From Rhabdornis inornatus (lineage: Eukaryota > Chordata > Aves > Passeriformes > Rhabdornithidae): a stretch of 64,000 nucleotides of DNA. The stretch is from NCBI GenBank assembly GCA_013397075.1, contig VWZS01007478.1, positions 310,001 through 374,000 on the forward strand. The letters run 5' to 3'. Both the position numbers and the translations under genes were made by a program. Below are positions 38,181 through 50,832 of the stretch, one piece after another. Position 1 is the stretch's first letter. Every line of letters starts with the position of its first letter. The notes beneath the pieces were generated by a model. The model did not search any database and was not told the origin of the DNA. It saw only the letters and a program-made list of their open reading frames with translations.

Positions 38181-39438
38181 ATCATAGCATAAAATCCTAG
38201 AACGGTTTGGGTTAGATGGTACATTTTCAGCTCACTCTGGTTACCCAGAGCCCCATCGCATCTGACCCTGTACGTTTCCAGGGAGGGGGTGTCTTCTGCT
38301 ACCTCTCTAGAAAACCTGTTTTAGTGTTTACCTGCCATTATTGTAAAAAACCTTTTCCTTATATCTAGTCTAAATTTATCCTGTTTATGTTAAAACCATC
38401 ACTTCCTGTCCTATTGCAACAGCCGGTACTAAAAAGTTTGTTCATCTTTCTTATAGGCCCCCTTTATATGGTGAAAGGCTGCAGTAAGGTATTGAAGAAC
38501 CCCAACTCTCTCAGCCTGTCTTCAGAGCAGCAGTGCTCCAGCCCCCTGATCATTTTTCTGACCCTCATCTGGACCCACTTGAACAGATTCATGTCCTTTC
38601 TGTGCTGGGACCCTAGAGCCAGATACAGCACTGCAGGTGGGGTCTCACTAGAGTTGAGGGGCAGGGTCACCTCCCTCATCCTGCTGGCCCTGCTGCTTTT
38701 GATTCAGCTCAGGATACAATTGGCTCTCTGTGCTGCAAGCATACATTTCCAGCTTTTGATCCCCCAGTATCCCCAAGTCCTTCTTCTCAGGGCTGGTTTC
38801 AATCAGTTCATCGCCTCAGCCTGTGTTGATGCCAGGGGTTGGGTAGCAGCACCCCAGGTGCAGCACCTTGCACTTGGACTAGTTAAACCTCTTGAGGTTC
38901 CCATAGGCCCCGTTCTTGAGCTTTTCCAGGTCCCTCTGGATGGCATCCCGTTGTTCAGGCTTGTCAACCACACCACTCAGCTAGATGCCTTCTACAGACT
39001 TGCTGGGAATGCATTTGATGTCTTTGTCATTGATGAAGATGTTAAACAGTACTTGTCCCAGCACAAACTCCTGAGGGACATCACTTGTCATCAATGTCCA
39101 TCAGGATACTGGGCCGTGAACTGCTACCCTCTGGATGTGACCAACCAAATTCTAATCTGTCGAAGAGTCCCCCCATCAAATCCTTATCTCTCCAATTTAG
39201 AGAGAAGGGTGTTGTTGGGACCGTGTCAAGGGTTTTCAGAAGTCCAGAGAGCATCCGTAACTCTTCCCTAGTCCACTGATACAGTCACTCTATCACAGAA
39301 GACCGCTGGGTTGGTATGCAGGACTTGCCCAAGGTGAAGCTTTGTTGCTGTCTTTAATCACCTCCCTGTCCTCCATTTGCCTTAGAATAGTTTCTATGAG
39401 GTTTCCAGGCACAGATGTGAGGCTGACAGGGGTCCTAT
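38181..39438 (-). mobile_element. CR1 LINE fragment with reverse-transcriptase remnant (about 1.26 kb)
   Basis: Antisense CR1 beginning at its inverted 3' end (CCTAGAACGGTTTGGGTTAG). It continues through the 3' non-coding and C-terminal reverse-transcriptase region (CTCATCTGGACCCACTTGAA, CAGGTGCAGCACCTTGCACT, TGTGAGGCTGACAGGGGTCC). The element is 5'-truncated and its own-strand frame is broken by stops. The 294-codon open frame on the opposite (+) strand, the longest in the window, lies mostly inside it and is incidental. Confidence 0.95.
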
Positions 39439-39551
39439 TTAATCAATAGTTATTTACCATAAAATATTCTCTCAGCATCTTCACATACTTTAAATGCTTT
39501 TTGCTGTGTTTTCATTTTCAAATCACTTTAAAGTTCAGAAAAATTATTCTA

Positions 39552-39617
39552 AATATGAGCTGAATATGAACACAATATGAACTATATATGAGCTATATAT
39601 GAACTGTATATGAACTG
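39552..39617. repeat. 11-bp minisatellite, six units
   Basis: Six consecutive 11-base units of the form TATATGAACTG or AATATGARCWN, with no period change from 39552 to 39617. The last two units are identical. Confidence 0.9.
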
Positions 39618-40390
39618 CTTCTCCTTATCAGAGAAAAAAAGTCCAATTTTGTTGCGAATTTCACAGTAATGCAGTGAGTTCTTGATTTCCTTCTCCTAGT
39701 TTCAGTTTACAACTTCATTGCTAATTGAATAACATTTCTAATTGAATAGTAGTTGATATAAAATTTGAGCACCTAATTGTGTTTCACAGATATGCTACTC
39801 CTTTGAGATCTTCCACAGAATGGATTTTATTTTCTCTTTCTTTCAAGGCACAGAAACAAGTATATGTGACTTAAAAAGTTACTACATAACTGCCATGCTG
39901 CAATGACTTTCCATTGCACGTTCTCAGTTCATGACAAATGGGAAGTGATGAAAGGTACATTAACTATATGGTAGGCATCATAAGCCACATTATAACACAT
40001 TTGAAAATAGCTAAGAAGACCAAAAGGACAGTTGTCATGCTCCTGTTAAACTTTTCATTGTGATGGCTTTTAACACAAATTTTTCATTTCTTCTGAACAA
40101 AACATCAAAGACTTGTTTCAAATACAGATAATCCAATTATCTGTACTTTATTGGGTCATTGAGGAAGCTCAGTCAATTCAAATGCATTTCCATTAAAGCA
40201 GGGCCCATCTTCTATTAGCTTTCCTCTCAAGGATAGCAAATATACTACGGAAAACTTAACAAATGTAAAAGCAACAATTTTCTTTGTTCATGCTTGGTGG
40301 AGACAGATGGTATTTGTTTTATCGTTGTATTTTGTATTCCGTTAAGAAATGATTAGGTGAAATAAAAGCCTCTGATAGGAGATAGAAGCC

Positions 40391-40439
40391 TCCTTCTTCA
40401 TCTTGCTCTTTTTCTTCTTCTTCTTCCTCCTCCTCCTCC
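40391..40439. repeat. TTC/TCC polypyrimidine tract
   Basis: Pyrimidine-rich run with TTC then TCC triplets. On the minus strand it reads as a Glu run inside an 89-codon open frame, which is therefore not evidence of a gene. Confidence 0.85.
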
Positions 40440-43400
40440 GGACCAGCTGACCAGGCACACAAAAATGATAGTGTGAGCAAACGGAAGCTTTTGCTATCAC
40501 TCAGAGTTCCTGAATTCACTGGAAGCACAGACCCACCTGCGAGGATAGAACATGCAGTGGGACAAAAGCTTTTAAACCATGTTACCATTCTTTGTTAACC
40601 AATAGCTTTCAATTTTGTCTGTTTTAAAATATGAGTTTCAGATTTTAGTTTAAAGAATTAACCTTGGCTTTTAATAGCCTTTTGAATTTTTCTTTGGGCA
40701 CTAAAGACCTGAGCAGATCATCTCAATGCTTTGGCTGATTTGAGTTCTCATCACAGTGAGCCATTAAGAGTTTTGAAGATATGTAGTAAAAGATGGGTGA
40801 ACTGCTATTAAGAAATATTCAACCTTTAACTTAAGAAAAAATTCCCCACTGGAAGACTGGAGTGCAACAGGCGTAGCTGTCTTTAAAAATACAAGTGGAA
40901 TGTGGAACTGGAAATAGGGAGCAGTATTAGGGGATACGTATTTCTATGGCAGATTTGGATTCTTTTATAAGGGAAAATTTTCCTGGTGTTGTCAAATAAA
41001 TTTCCTTAAGAGCAGCAGCCAAAAATAATGGTTAAAGGACATTCTGTTGTCAAAAATCAAGTTTACAGTTCTAAGATTGTAATAATGAAAAACTAAATAA
41101 TCTTGAAGAACAATATGTTTTCATGGATGTTATTTAGAACTGAAAGGAAAAAACAAATGAGAATTTTCAGCATATGAAAAGCGACTTTCTGTTAATGTTC
41201 ATTTTATGAATACTGATGTTTCAATGATCAGTAGTTTTATAAAATGTGCAGATATCATAAAGTTACTTAGACTAGTCAAAGGCGGGAAAGATTGAAGATT
41301 TTCAGGAGGTACAGCAAAATGAAAAGGAGAGGATATACACTGGCAGGTTAAATTCCGTTTTGACAGAGCATTTAAGAGGGAGTAGATCAAGCAATTCAGA
41401 GAAAATAACAGCATTAGTGTGCAAAACTAGCCGTCTAAAGTAAATACAGAATTTTAAAAACATTTTCAGTAACTATCACTTGCAACACTCTTTTCAATTG
41501 AGATTATATGGCTTGGATTCATTTTACTTACTTTAAGCATCACAAAATTTGCCGAAGTCACCCTAAGCTTCCTTTCAAATCAAGGGAGAGTACTGCTCAG
41601 GAGAGCAACTCCTATCATCTCAGACATCTAAAATAAGGGCATGGGTTGCCTTCCAAAAGTTCTGCCACTGGCTGTAAAGGCACCCTAGTGACTAGCTCAT
41701 GTTTCAATGATTCATGTCATCTAAAGCAAAGAGGAGGGTTTTTTCTGACTCAGTAAAACCTGTGAACACAGAGACATTCAGAGCTGAATGATCAAATAAA
41801 CAAAATAAAATAATTAAAAATAAATAAAGAATAATAATTAAAAATCGGATTGAGAGTTGGAATGATTAGAACAGATATTTGAGAACAGATTGTTAAAAGG
41901 GTCTGCATGTAAACAACTGAAGAGTGAATGCAAAGCAAAACTAGACTGACATCTCTGTTTAATCTTGCTTACAGGAAAAAACAAAGATTCCTAACTCTGT
42001 TGTAGTGCATTTAATTCTGAATAAGCATGAGGCCAAGGTCCTACAAGGTACAAAATAGAAACAAGTAGATTTATGTCCACATGGTAAATGCAGCTAGCTA
42101 TAATATTATATGAAAAAATAAAGAGGTGTAAACCATATTTCCATGCATAAATCAACTTTTAACTAACAGCCTGTTATCTCTCAACTTGAAAGTGGCTGCT
42201 GTGACACTGGTACTCCGATGAGTAATCTGGTTTAGTATAGTAATTAACAGTTCATTTAAAACTTGAAACTGAGCTGCTTACATAAGTTTTATAAACATTG
42301 GCAGGAAACAAAGTCTGATTTCTGCCTTCACAGACAGTCTAGGATGCCATATGGCAGAAAATACTTTGAAAGTGTCCATTGTCTCCTTCCTTGGAAAATA
42401 CTTTATTGTTACAACTTCAATCTCCCATTCCATGCTAATGTCCATGAAATTTTAGAAAAACACTAATTAATCCTGCAGGCATATGGAATGTATCTTAAAA
42501 TTTTCCAATCCTAGCTAGAGACACTTAGAAATGTTTGTGACAAAGGGAGCTTTCAGAAAATGTACCTACTCTAGCTGTAAGACATGAGCAATGGTACACA
42601 TGCTGGGCTTTGCGGATGCTAGAAAATAAGCAAGCTGGATTCCTCTCTGTTATTGTGTGTTCATTCACCTTATCCCAGGGTAAGACTTTTACATCTTGTA
42701 AATTGTAAATCCTGTTTATACCTTCTAGATACCTCTTCACATTACGTGGTTTGTTTACTTATCTGAATGGCATCTGCCTTAATCTGCTTATTTATTTTGT
42801 ATTAGAATTAGTGATGTGTGTCTTCAATGCAGCACTCGAGATCCTCTGACTCATATATCACAAATGTCATACTGGCCTAAAATATACCAAGAGACTGAAT
42901 TTATTTAAAATTTTGAAAGGGTCTTTTTTCAGGTATGTTAAAGAAAACAGAAGAAAAGGCACAGCCTTGATACTAACTTGTAAAAAGGTATAATGAAAAT
43001 GTCTAAAATTTTCAGCCAAGGAAGAAGTATTTCAATAAATTTATACACAAATACTCAGATTTCATTTGTAATTAAATTACTTCTTGTTCTGAGTCTGTGT
43101 AGTGCTAAAGCACCATGTGGATTTTAATGTGGGTATTTATAGTTAATAAAAGTTTAGCTGCTAATATTTCAACATTTTCTCCTAATAGAAAGAAAATTGC
43201 ACCTACCAGACAAATAAAAATTCAGATCCTGTAGAGTGGCCCTCAAAAGCCATTCAGATTTCTGTCCTGTTTCCATCAAGTTATTTCAGAGTACCCCATG
43301 TTTTTACAAAGGAAAATTTCACCTTTAAGCAACTTAAGCACTTAACTTTAAGCACTTACTGCTTTAAGAAGTAAACAGGAATCACTCCTTTTAGTGCATC

Positions 43401-46018
43401 ATACTTCGTATGTAAATACCTCTATAATGATTAATGTACTTATGGGTGTTTTTTGTCAGGAACAAATTCTCAGAAGGAAAAAATGAAGTGAAACTTGCAT
43501 GGTTCTGCAATGAAATACATTCCTAATTGATATAAAAAACACAAGTCTTCTTTAAATCATGTAATATTTATATTCTTTTTTGAATAACTAATAAGCTACA
43601 CACCAAAGTAATCAACGCTTAGGTAATTTTCTTTTCTTATATTTTATTACATAATTTTTCTACATAGACTATTGTCTGTTTCCATTTCATCTCAAAACAG
43701 CCCAAAAGACCAGTGCCCATCATCTTCCCATTTAAGACTAGGGTCTGGCTTTTATAACTGTGTTTATAAACATGAATCAAAAAGGACAAAATTCAGGTTT
43801 CAGAATGGTCCTACACCTGTCCACACTGTTCAGTTTGTGGCACCTACCCAAACATTGTCAAGGAATCATGCAAGGAATAGGCCGGGTGAGAAAACAGTCC
43901 CTGTAGGCATAATTAATGGTTTTCTCCTTGTCCTGTGGTACACAGTTGGTCACACTCTTGTTCTTGGATTGCAAACATGGTGGTCAGAGAAGTTCTAAGT
44001 TCCATCTTCTGCCACATATTCTTTTCGTTCATGACTTTGCCTCCTGGTTCTCATCCTCTTCGTTTCACACTCGGATGTAGCCCATCAGTCTTTGCTGCCC
44101 CAAACCTCTATGCTGTTGCTTGAGCAGATGCTCTACTTTTGTGAAAGGGAACACCTATCACTTTTTTTTTTTTAAGTTCTCAAGAAGTCCTTCAAGTCCT
44201 AGGATTTACACACTGCCAGTATCACTCCTGTTTGTGTATTCTTTACTTGCTCAAACCGTATGTAATAATCTGTAGCTAAAGCCTTCCAGAAGAGAAAAAA
44301 TAGATAAAAGAATAGAAAACTACAGAGAAAGGTCAATTGCAATTTTTTTGTACTCTTACATACTTCTGCTCTCTATATATTCATATCATTTCCATTGCAG
44401 CAGTCTCAGCAATTCCTTGATCAGATCAATACTTTGGCTTTCAGAAGACTCAAGCTTTCTCCACTAATTAAAGGGGAAAGACTTCATGCACACTTTGAAG
44501 GTCTAGCTCATTGCAGCATCTGACTTAATGGCTGAAGTAAATGCTCGAGAGCTGGTATTTCTTTCTCAGTATAAAATAAGCTTATTAAATGATTTGCATT
44601 CCCTGAAAACTTGCTGTGAACAGTGCAAAAAGGAGTAGATTTTTTCTCTCTTTTCTAAAGCTTCATACTCAATGATCCTGGGAAAATACAACTCTCTGTT
44701 ACTTAAGATTGAAAATTCCAAATATCAAGGGAATGTCTATATGAATCTTTATCAAACAGTCTTCAAAAATGTGAATAAAAACTTGATTCCTTAGCTATAC
44801 TCTTAGTAATAGTCATAATTCTGTAGTTAGTTTTGTGTATACAGTTTATTAAGTAACCTTAAAGATAAAGCTAAATAAATTACCCATTCAGTATTTTTAA
44901 GTGGGTGCTATAGGAAACTAGAATAATTGAAAGTGTTTCTCTTCTCTACCTTATATTAAGTGGAGTAAAATATTCTAAACAAATGGAAGCTATAAAAAAT
45001 GCTGACATAGAGGCTCTTGTCTCAGTAAAAAAAATGTCTCCATCTGAAACAGGAAGTAGTATCTACAGCCCATTTGTGAAATTCCTTTTCCCAGTATTTA
45101 TGTACCTCCTATTGTTGTATCATTTCTAAATTTCTACCTCTGTAAACTCCATTCTGAATCATTCTGCTTCTTCAAATGAGCAATTAAAAGCTGTTGTTTT
45201 CTAAAGGAATCAATTTGTATGACAGGCCATTTTTTACCTGGTGCATTGACCTGAGAAATTAAATACCTAACCTTATTCACTCCTTTGCCTCAGACAAGTG
45301 GACCTTTAGGTGATTTCCAACAATTTCCAGATAGAATGAGGCTTAAGGGGATAGAAATTAAGCATCCGTGGTAGTAATTTTGCATTTATGCAGTAATGGA
45401 GTCAATGCACACCCAAGAGAACTTGTTTCATAGTGAAGTAGTGCCGAGTGGCAACAATCAAGTTCAGTGAAGTGTAGTGTCAAGATCTTCCAAACAATAC
45501 AGTCCTTCCTTAAACAGGAGTACCACAGTCCAATAACAAGATGCAATTCTACACAGAATGATCACTCATTCTGGGATTTTTTAGCCCTGAAAGTGACCTC
45601 AAGAGTGTCCAGCCATCATCTGGTAGTACATCAGCTAGAGAGGGTGTGGCTAAGTACTGCAAATAGCAAAGTTCAGCCTCAGTTTTAATGATTTCTACGG
45701 GATTTTGTTACTCATTCACTATTGAAAATGAAAGAAGGAAAATTAAATAAAATTAAAGTAAACCCCCCAAAATTATAAGTCAGTTAAAACAGGAATAAAG
45801 CCAGCTATTAGCTCTGCCTAATACTTGCACTGTGTGAGAAACAGGTCTATTACCCAAAGCTCCATTGTGAATATGGAGTTAAAATGGTTTATACTGAGCT
45901 GATGATACGGCATACCGCCATAGTTCTTTTTCACTTTTTGGCCTTTGGAGGGCAAGGAAAAAATAAAAAGAAAGACTAAAAAACCTCAAACAAATAAACA
46001 ATAAAGCTACAGCCCACA

Positions 46019-46048
46019 CCCCCCCCCCCACCCCCAAAAAAAAAAAAA

Positions 46049-46079
<31 letters not shown>

Positions 46080-46086
46080 AAAAAAA
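46019..46086. repeat. Alternating poly(C)/poly(A) homopolymer block
   Basis: Runs in order: C11, one A, C5, A13, C21, A17. Such clean alternation of two homopolymers is unusual and is a place where sequencing or consensus errors are likely. Confidence 0.9.
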
Positions 46087-49000
46087 TTCAATCCCTCAAT
46101 AGAAACAGCAACAACAAAAAAATCTAAAGAAGTGGGAAAAATCTGCCTTTTTCAAACTGCATAGCCTGAAGGTAGCATAACAATTGAGGTAACAAACTTG
46201 ATAGAAATATTTCATTTTTCAAGTCAGTTTCATAGGGGTATTAGTGGACTAATAATGTCAGAGAAAAGTATATTTATGGTAATAATTATTTTGGCATTGA
46301 GACTGTCAGATATTGAGGTCAAGCTTCAAAGCCATGCAAACATATGCAGATATAATTCTGAGTAATTGTGTTTCTGTAAGTGTAATTTTTTATTTCTTTT
46401 TTTAATATGGAGAGTTGGACTTCAGTATATAGACCTAAGATACTGCATATATCTCTGCCATTCTGTTAAGGTCAGATTGTATAATGCCAACAGAACTAAG
46501 TGTCAGTAAAATCAGTTCAAGGCATCCCAAAGGGTCCATGTGCTGGGCGGGCTAAAATCATGAACAGGGCCTGAAAGTTCTAATGTATATTTTGCGCCTT
46601 GTGATTTCTGAACCTGTAAGTTCATCCATTTCACAGTGTTTTTCTTTCCTTTAACTTCAGGTATGAGTTTTAGGGCCCTATTTGTTGCTCTCTCTGAAGA
46701 CAGAGATAAAGAATCTTTGATAAGATTTGTGATAAAAATCAGAAGTTCATTCTACTACAGATGACTATAACTTTTATGTTCTGCTTTTTTTCCATGCTCT
46801 AAGTCTCCATTACAGTGGGAAAGAGACAGAGAAAGAAATTTTCCTCTCTCAAAATATGTGATACAGCTCTGTGGCCTGCAGTATTTGAATAGTACTAGGT
46901 GCATGCACAAATGCTTAAATCGCCTGCAGTGGTGTTAAATAGCTTGATATTATTGTGATTGTTTTTCTTTTTTTGTTTAAACAAATACTCTTTAAAATCA
47001 TGGAGACATGTAATCAGCCCTAGGCAGCATTATTCTGCAAATCTTCTATTAATGTGGGTTGGTAAATGGTCTTCTAGAAAAGATATTTGATCTCATTGCT
47101 TTAATGATTTTTCATATAATCTGTGGTTCAATGCTTATGATGTTATTTAATGCCTATAATTTCTTGGATTTTTCTTTTCCTAACATATGAGATTCACTTA
47201 GGTCACCAGTTACTTTAATTAATAGCAGGGTTAGCTGTCTGCTGTTTTTTGTAACACATTGCTAGTAAAATCTTATGGCCTCATGCTATCTCCTGTTACT
47301 CAGTAGTCAAGTATTTTGAAATGAGATAGATTTGAAGAATACCTATGGGAAAATAGTATATTGGTACAGTCACTTCTCTTAAAATCTGTCTGGGGTCCTG
47401 TTGTAGAGGAGCATAACTAGAATGTGAGCTGATACCAAAGGCAAATACTTGGAAACCTATCCATATGTGTATGAATTGTGTTTCTTGGTGAAACATATTT
47501 CTTCCCTATATTGGCACCAAAATCTCACCTCCAATAAAGCAGAGGAATGAAAAGAGACTGGCCTGCCCAAGGGGAAGAAACTGTGGGACTGTCATCAGAT
47601 TGATTGGATCTTCAGGGACTGGCAGGCAGGCAGGCTGCATCTGCACACACAAGACTTCTCCTGTTTGTAAGAGAAACATGTATCAAAAACATAGCAATCT
47701 TATCCCCTCCTTTCTCATTTTAACCTTAAGGGAATAGAATATGTTCATAAAGATTAAAGGGAATGTCTCGTTTTGCCATTAGGTATCTTAGATTGTTCAT
47801 TGCAGAAGCATAGAATGAATGCTTTTAATGCTCATTTAGCTTTGAAAATTGCATCACTATCTAGGCAATGAAAAATAATGGTCTCCATTCACAGTCAACA
47901 ATGCACAAAGAAAAGTTAATTTCTGCAAAATGAATGTCATTTAACTTTGCCAAATTGAACTTATACCTGTTTCCTGGATGAATAGTTCCACTACTGGAAG
48001 ACATGGCTAGTGATTTTATACTGCATCATCTATTTTACATTTGTGGTTGTACTCAGAAATAATTTTCAGAAGTTAAAACTATACACACCCAAAGCTCTTG
48101 TAAAGTTAAGTCATAGAGACTGCACATCAATAGGGCAAGACATTCAAATATGGGACTACTTCTACTTGGAAATGGTATTCAACAGCAAAGTTCAGAGGAT
48201 TTTAAAGTGTTTATGTATATACTGGTTTTAATTTTATTTGACAAGATATTAGATGTAGTTTGCTGACTATATGTGCTGGTTCTTTGAATGTACTTATAGA
48301 ATGCATTTAAGAATTTTCTTTCAAATATGGGAAAATGGGTTGACAAGTAAATGTGTAGGAATTTGGTAATTCTTTTTTCTTGTGGGCATTTGTTAGAATA
48401 TTTTCTTCTGTTCATAAGTTTTTATTCTTTAACTTCTCTAACAGCATATTTACTCATAAGCTTTTTAATACATGGTTTGAGAGTCTCTGTCTAGAGAGCT
48501 ACATGCACATTTTCAATGGCTTTTTTCCCCTCTAGATATAATTTTTATGGATACCACTAGGTGCTGTATCCAGATTTTTACCTGTCATTCAGCATTAATC
48601 TGCACTGTCAGTGGTTTTAGAAATGTTTAAAGTCTTTCCTAGCTATACTTGGTCATGAGATTGTTTAACTTACACATTTTTTTTAATTTTTGCTTTTATT
48701 TAGTGCTTCATGGAAATCCATCTAGATCTTCCACTAAAGAATCTTAAACAAAATTATGTTACCTCACAGCTGTGTTAAGACAGTTATCACAGGCTGTCTG
48801 ACAAGTTAGAAATTCTTAAATTGCCAAAATACTGTTTTGTTTCTTCTCAGGATTTGAACATCTTGGATGCACAGAACTTTAGGTCGTAGTATTTATATTG
48901 TTGTCTTAATCTTTCATGTTGAAATAGTTTCATCTAGTAGAAGTATATAAACGGGTAGAATGTTTTTTCCTTCAGATCCATTCTATAATATATTGAAGTT

Positions 49001-49443
49001 TGGGCTAAAGGAGAAGATGATTCTGCAGTTGGTGGCTAGGATTTTCCCAGGATGTAAGAAAAATGAAGTCAAGTTACTATTCAAGTGAGGTTTCTTTGTT
49101 CTCAGTTTAATCAGTTGGACCCGTGTTGAATTGATCTGTTGCAGAAAGAGCTAAAAGTGAAATAAGGCATACTATAAAAATTCCATAAACGTAACCTAAA
49201 TTTAGTGCATCATTATTAAAAAGCCCAAGGATTTGTTTATTAAAACATACTTGCAGATTTTATTTAAAGGCTTCCATTCCCTTCTTATCCTGTGTATAAT
49301 TCCCAGTATTTTATACCTCTGTTGAATAATAAAACTTATTTATTCCTATTAATGTGCTTAAATGAGCTGTTTCACTTTACTGATTTTATTTCTTTTGTCA
49401 CTTCTACTAAATTCTCATCAGCTCTATTTTTAATGTGTATAAA

Positions 49444-50832
49444 GCCATAGAAATGTTGATGTTGGAAAAGACCTGTAAGATCATTGAGTCCAACCATTAA
49501 CATTGCCATGTTCACCACTAAGTCTCTAAATGCCTCATCTACACATCTTTGAATAACTCCAGGGATAGGGATTCCACCACTTCCCTGGCCAGAATGTTCA
49601 GTGCTTCAGAACCATTCCATTTTTTTTTTTTTTCCCTAATATCTAGCCTAAATCTCCCCTGGTGTAACTTGAGGCCACCTCCTCTTGTCTTTTAACTTGT
49701 TACTTAAGGGAGATGATAATGACCCCCACCTGGCTACAGCATCCTTTCAGGCAGCTGTGGAGAGTGATAAGGTTTCCCCCAAGTCTCCTTTTCTCCAGGC
49801 TGAACACCCCCAGCTCACTCAGCCACTCCTCATAAGCAGTGTCCTCCAGAGCCTCCACCAGCTCTGCTGCCCTTCTTGGGACTCACTCGCCCCTTGATGT
49901 CTTTCCTGTGGTGAGGGGCCCAGAACTGGACACAGGACTCGAGGTGCAGCCCCACCAGTTCCAAGTATAGAAGGACAGTCACTTCCCTGATCCTGCTGGT
50001 CACACTGTCACTGATCCAGGCCAGGATGCCATTGGCCTTCTTGGCCACCTGGGCACACTCTGGCTCATGTTCAGCCACTGTTGTCTAGCAGCCAGAAAAT
50101 GTCCCAAGGTCATTTTCCACCGGTTAGCTTTTCAGCTGCTCTGCTCCCAGCCTGTAGCACTGCATGGGATTATTGTGACCCAAGTACAGGCCTTTGCACA
50201 TTGTATTATTGAATCTCATACCATTTTAACCTGCCCATCCGTCCAGATTGTCCAGATTCCTCTGCAGGGCCTTCCTACTCTCCAGCTTCCAACAGTCACA
50301 CCCAACTTGGTATCACTTGCACGCTGGCTGAAGGTGCACTCGATTCTCTCACCCCGATCATGCATAAAGACAGTAAATAGGACTGGTGCCAGTGCTGAGC
50401 CCTGGGGAACTCCACTAGTGACTGGCTGCTGGCTGGATGTGACTTCATTCACCACCACTCTCAGGGTCTGGTCACCCAGACAGTTCTTACCCCAGTGAAG
50501 AGTGCTTCTGTCCCAGCCATGGGCTGCCACCTTCTCCAGGATAATACCAGGGACAGTGCCACAGGCTTTACTAAAGTCTACATAGACAACATCCACAGCG
50601 TTTCCCTCATCCACTGAGAGGTCCTAGAATGTAACCAGATCAGTCAAGCAGAACCTGTCTTTCCTCAACACATTCTGGTTGAGCTCGATCCTCTTGTCCA
50701 GCACACGCCACATGTTGGCACTCAAAAGGACCTGCTCAATCAAGACCTTACCTGACGTGGAGGTCAAGCTGACAGGCCTATAGTTCTCTGGATCTTCCTT
50801 CCAACCCCTCTTGCAGATGTGACTGTTTGTGT
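49444..50832 (-). mobile_element. CR1 LINE fragment with reverse-transcriptase remnant (about 1.39 kb)
   Basis: Antisense CR1, the longest copy here. It starts at its inverted 3' end (GAAATGTTGATGTTGGAAAA, AGATCATTGAGTCCAACC) and extends into the polymerase region. On the minus strand at 50216-50614 a 132-codon frame keeps CR1 reverse-transcriptase landmarks: VDVVYVDFSKA (motif A region) and GVPQGSALAPVLF (motif B). Stops and frame changes separate this from the rest, and the 5' part is absent, so it is a dead copy. Confidence 0.96.

Noticed and set aside
38387..39271. 294-codon open frame on the + strand, the longest in the window
   Set aside because: It lies mostly antisense to a decayed CR1 element (landmarks on the minus strand), has no splice or start context, and its peptide matches no family.
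40319..40588. 89-codon minus-strand frame with a long Glu run
   Set aside because: The Glu run comes from the TTC/TCC simple repeat; the rest shows nothing recognisable.
45879..46091. Minus-strand frame rich in Phe and Gly
   Set aside because: Translation of the C/A homopolymer block.
50216..50614. 132-codon minus-strand frame with reverse-transcriptase motifs
   Set aside because: Genuine CR1 reverse-transcriptase remnant but truncated and disrupted. Recorded as part of the mobile element, not as a gene.
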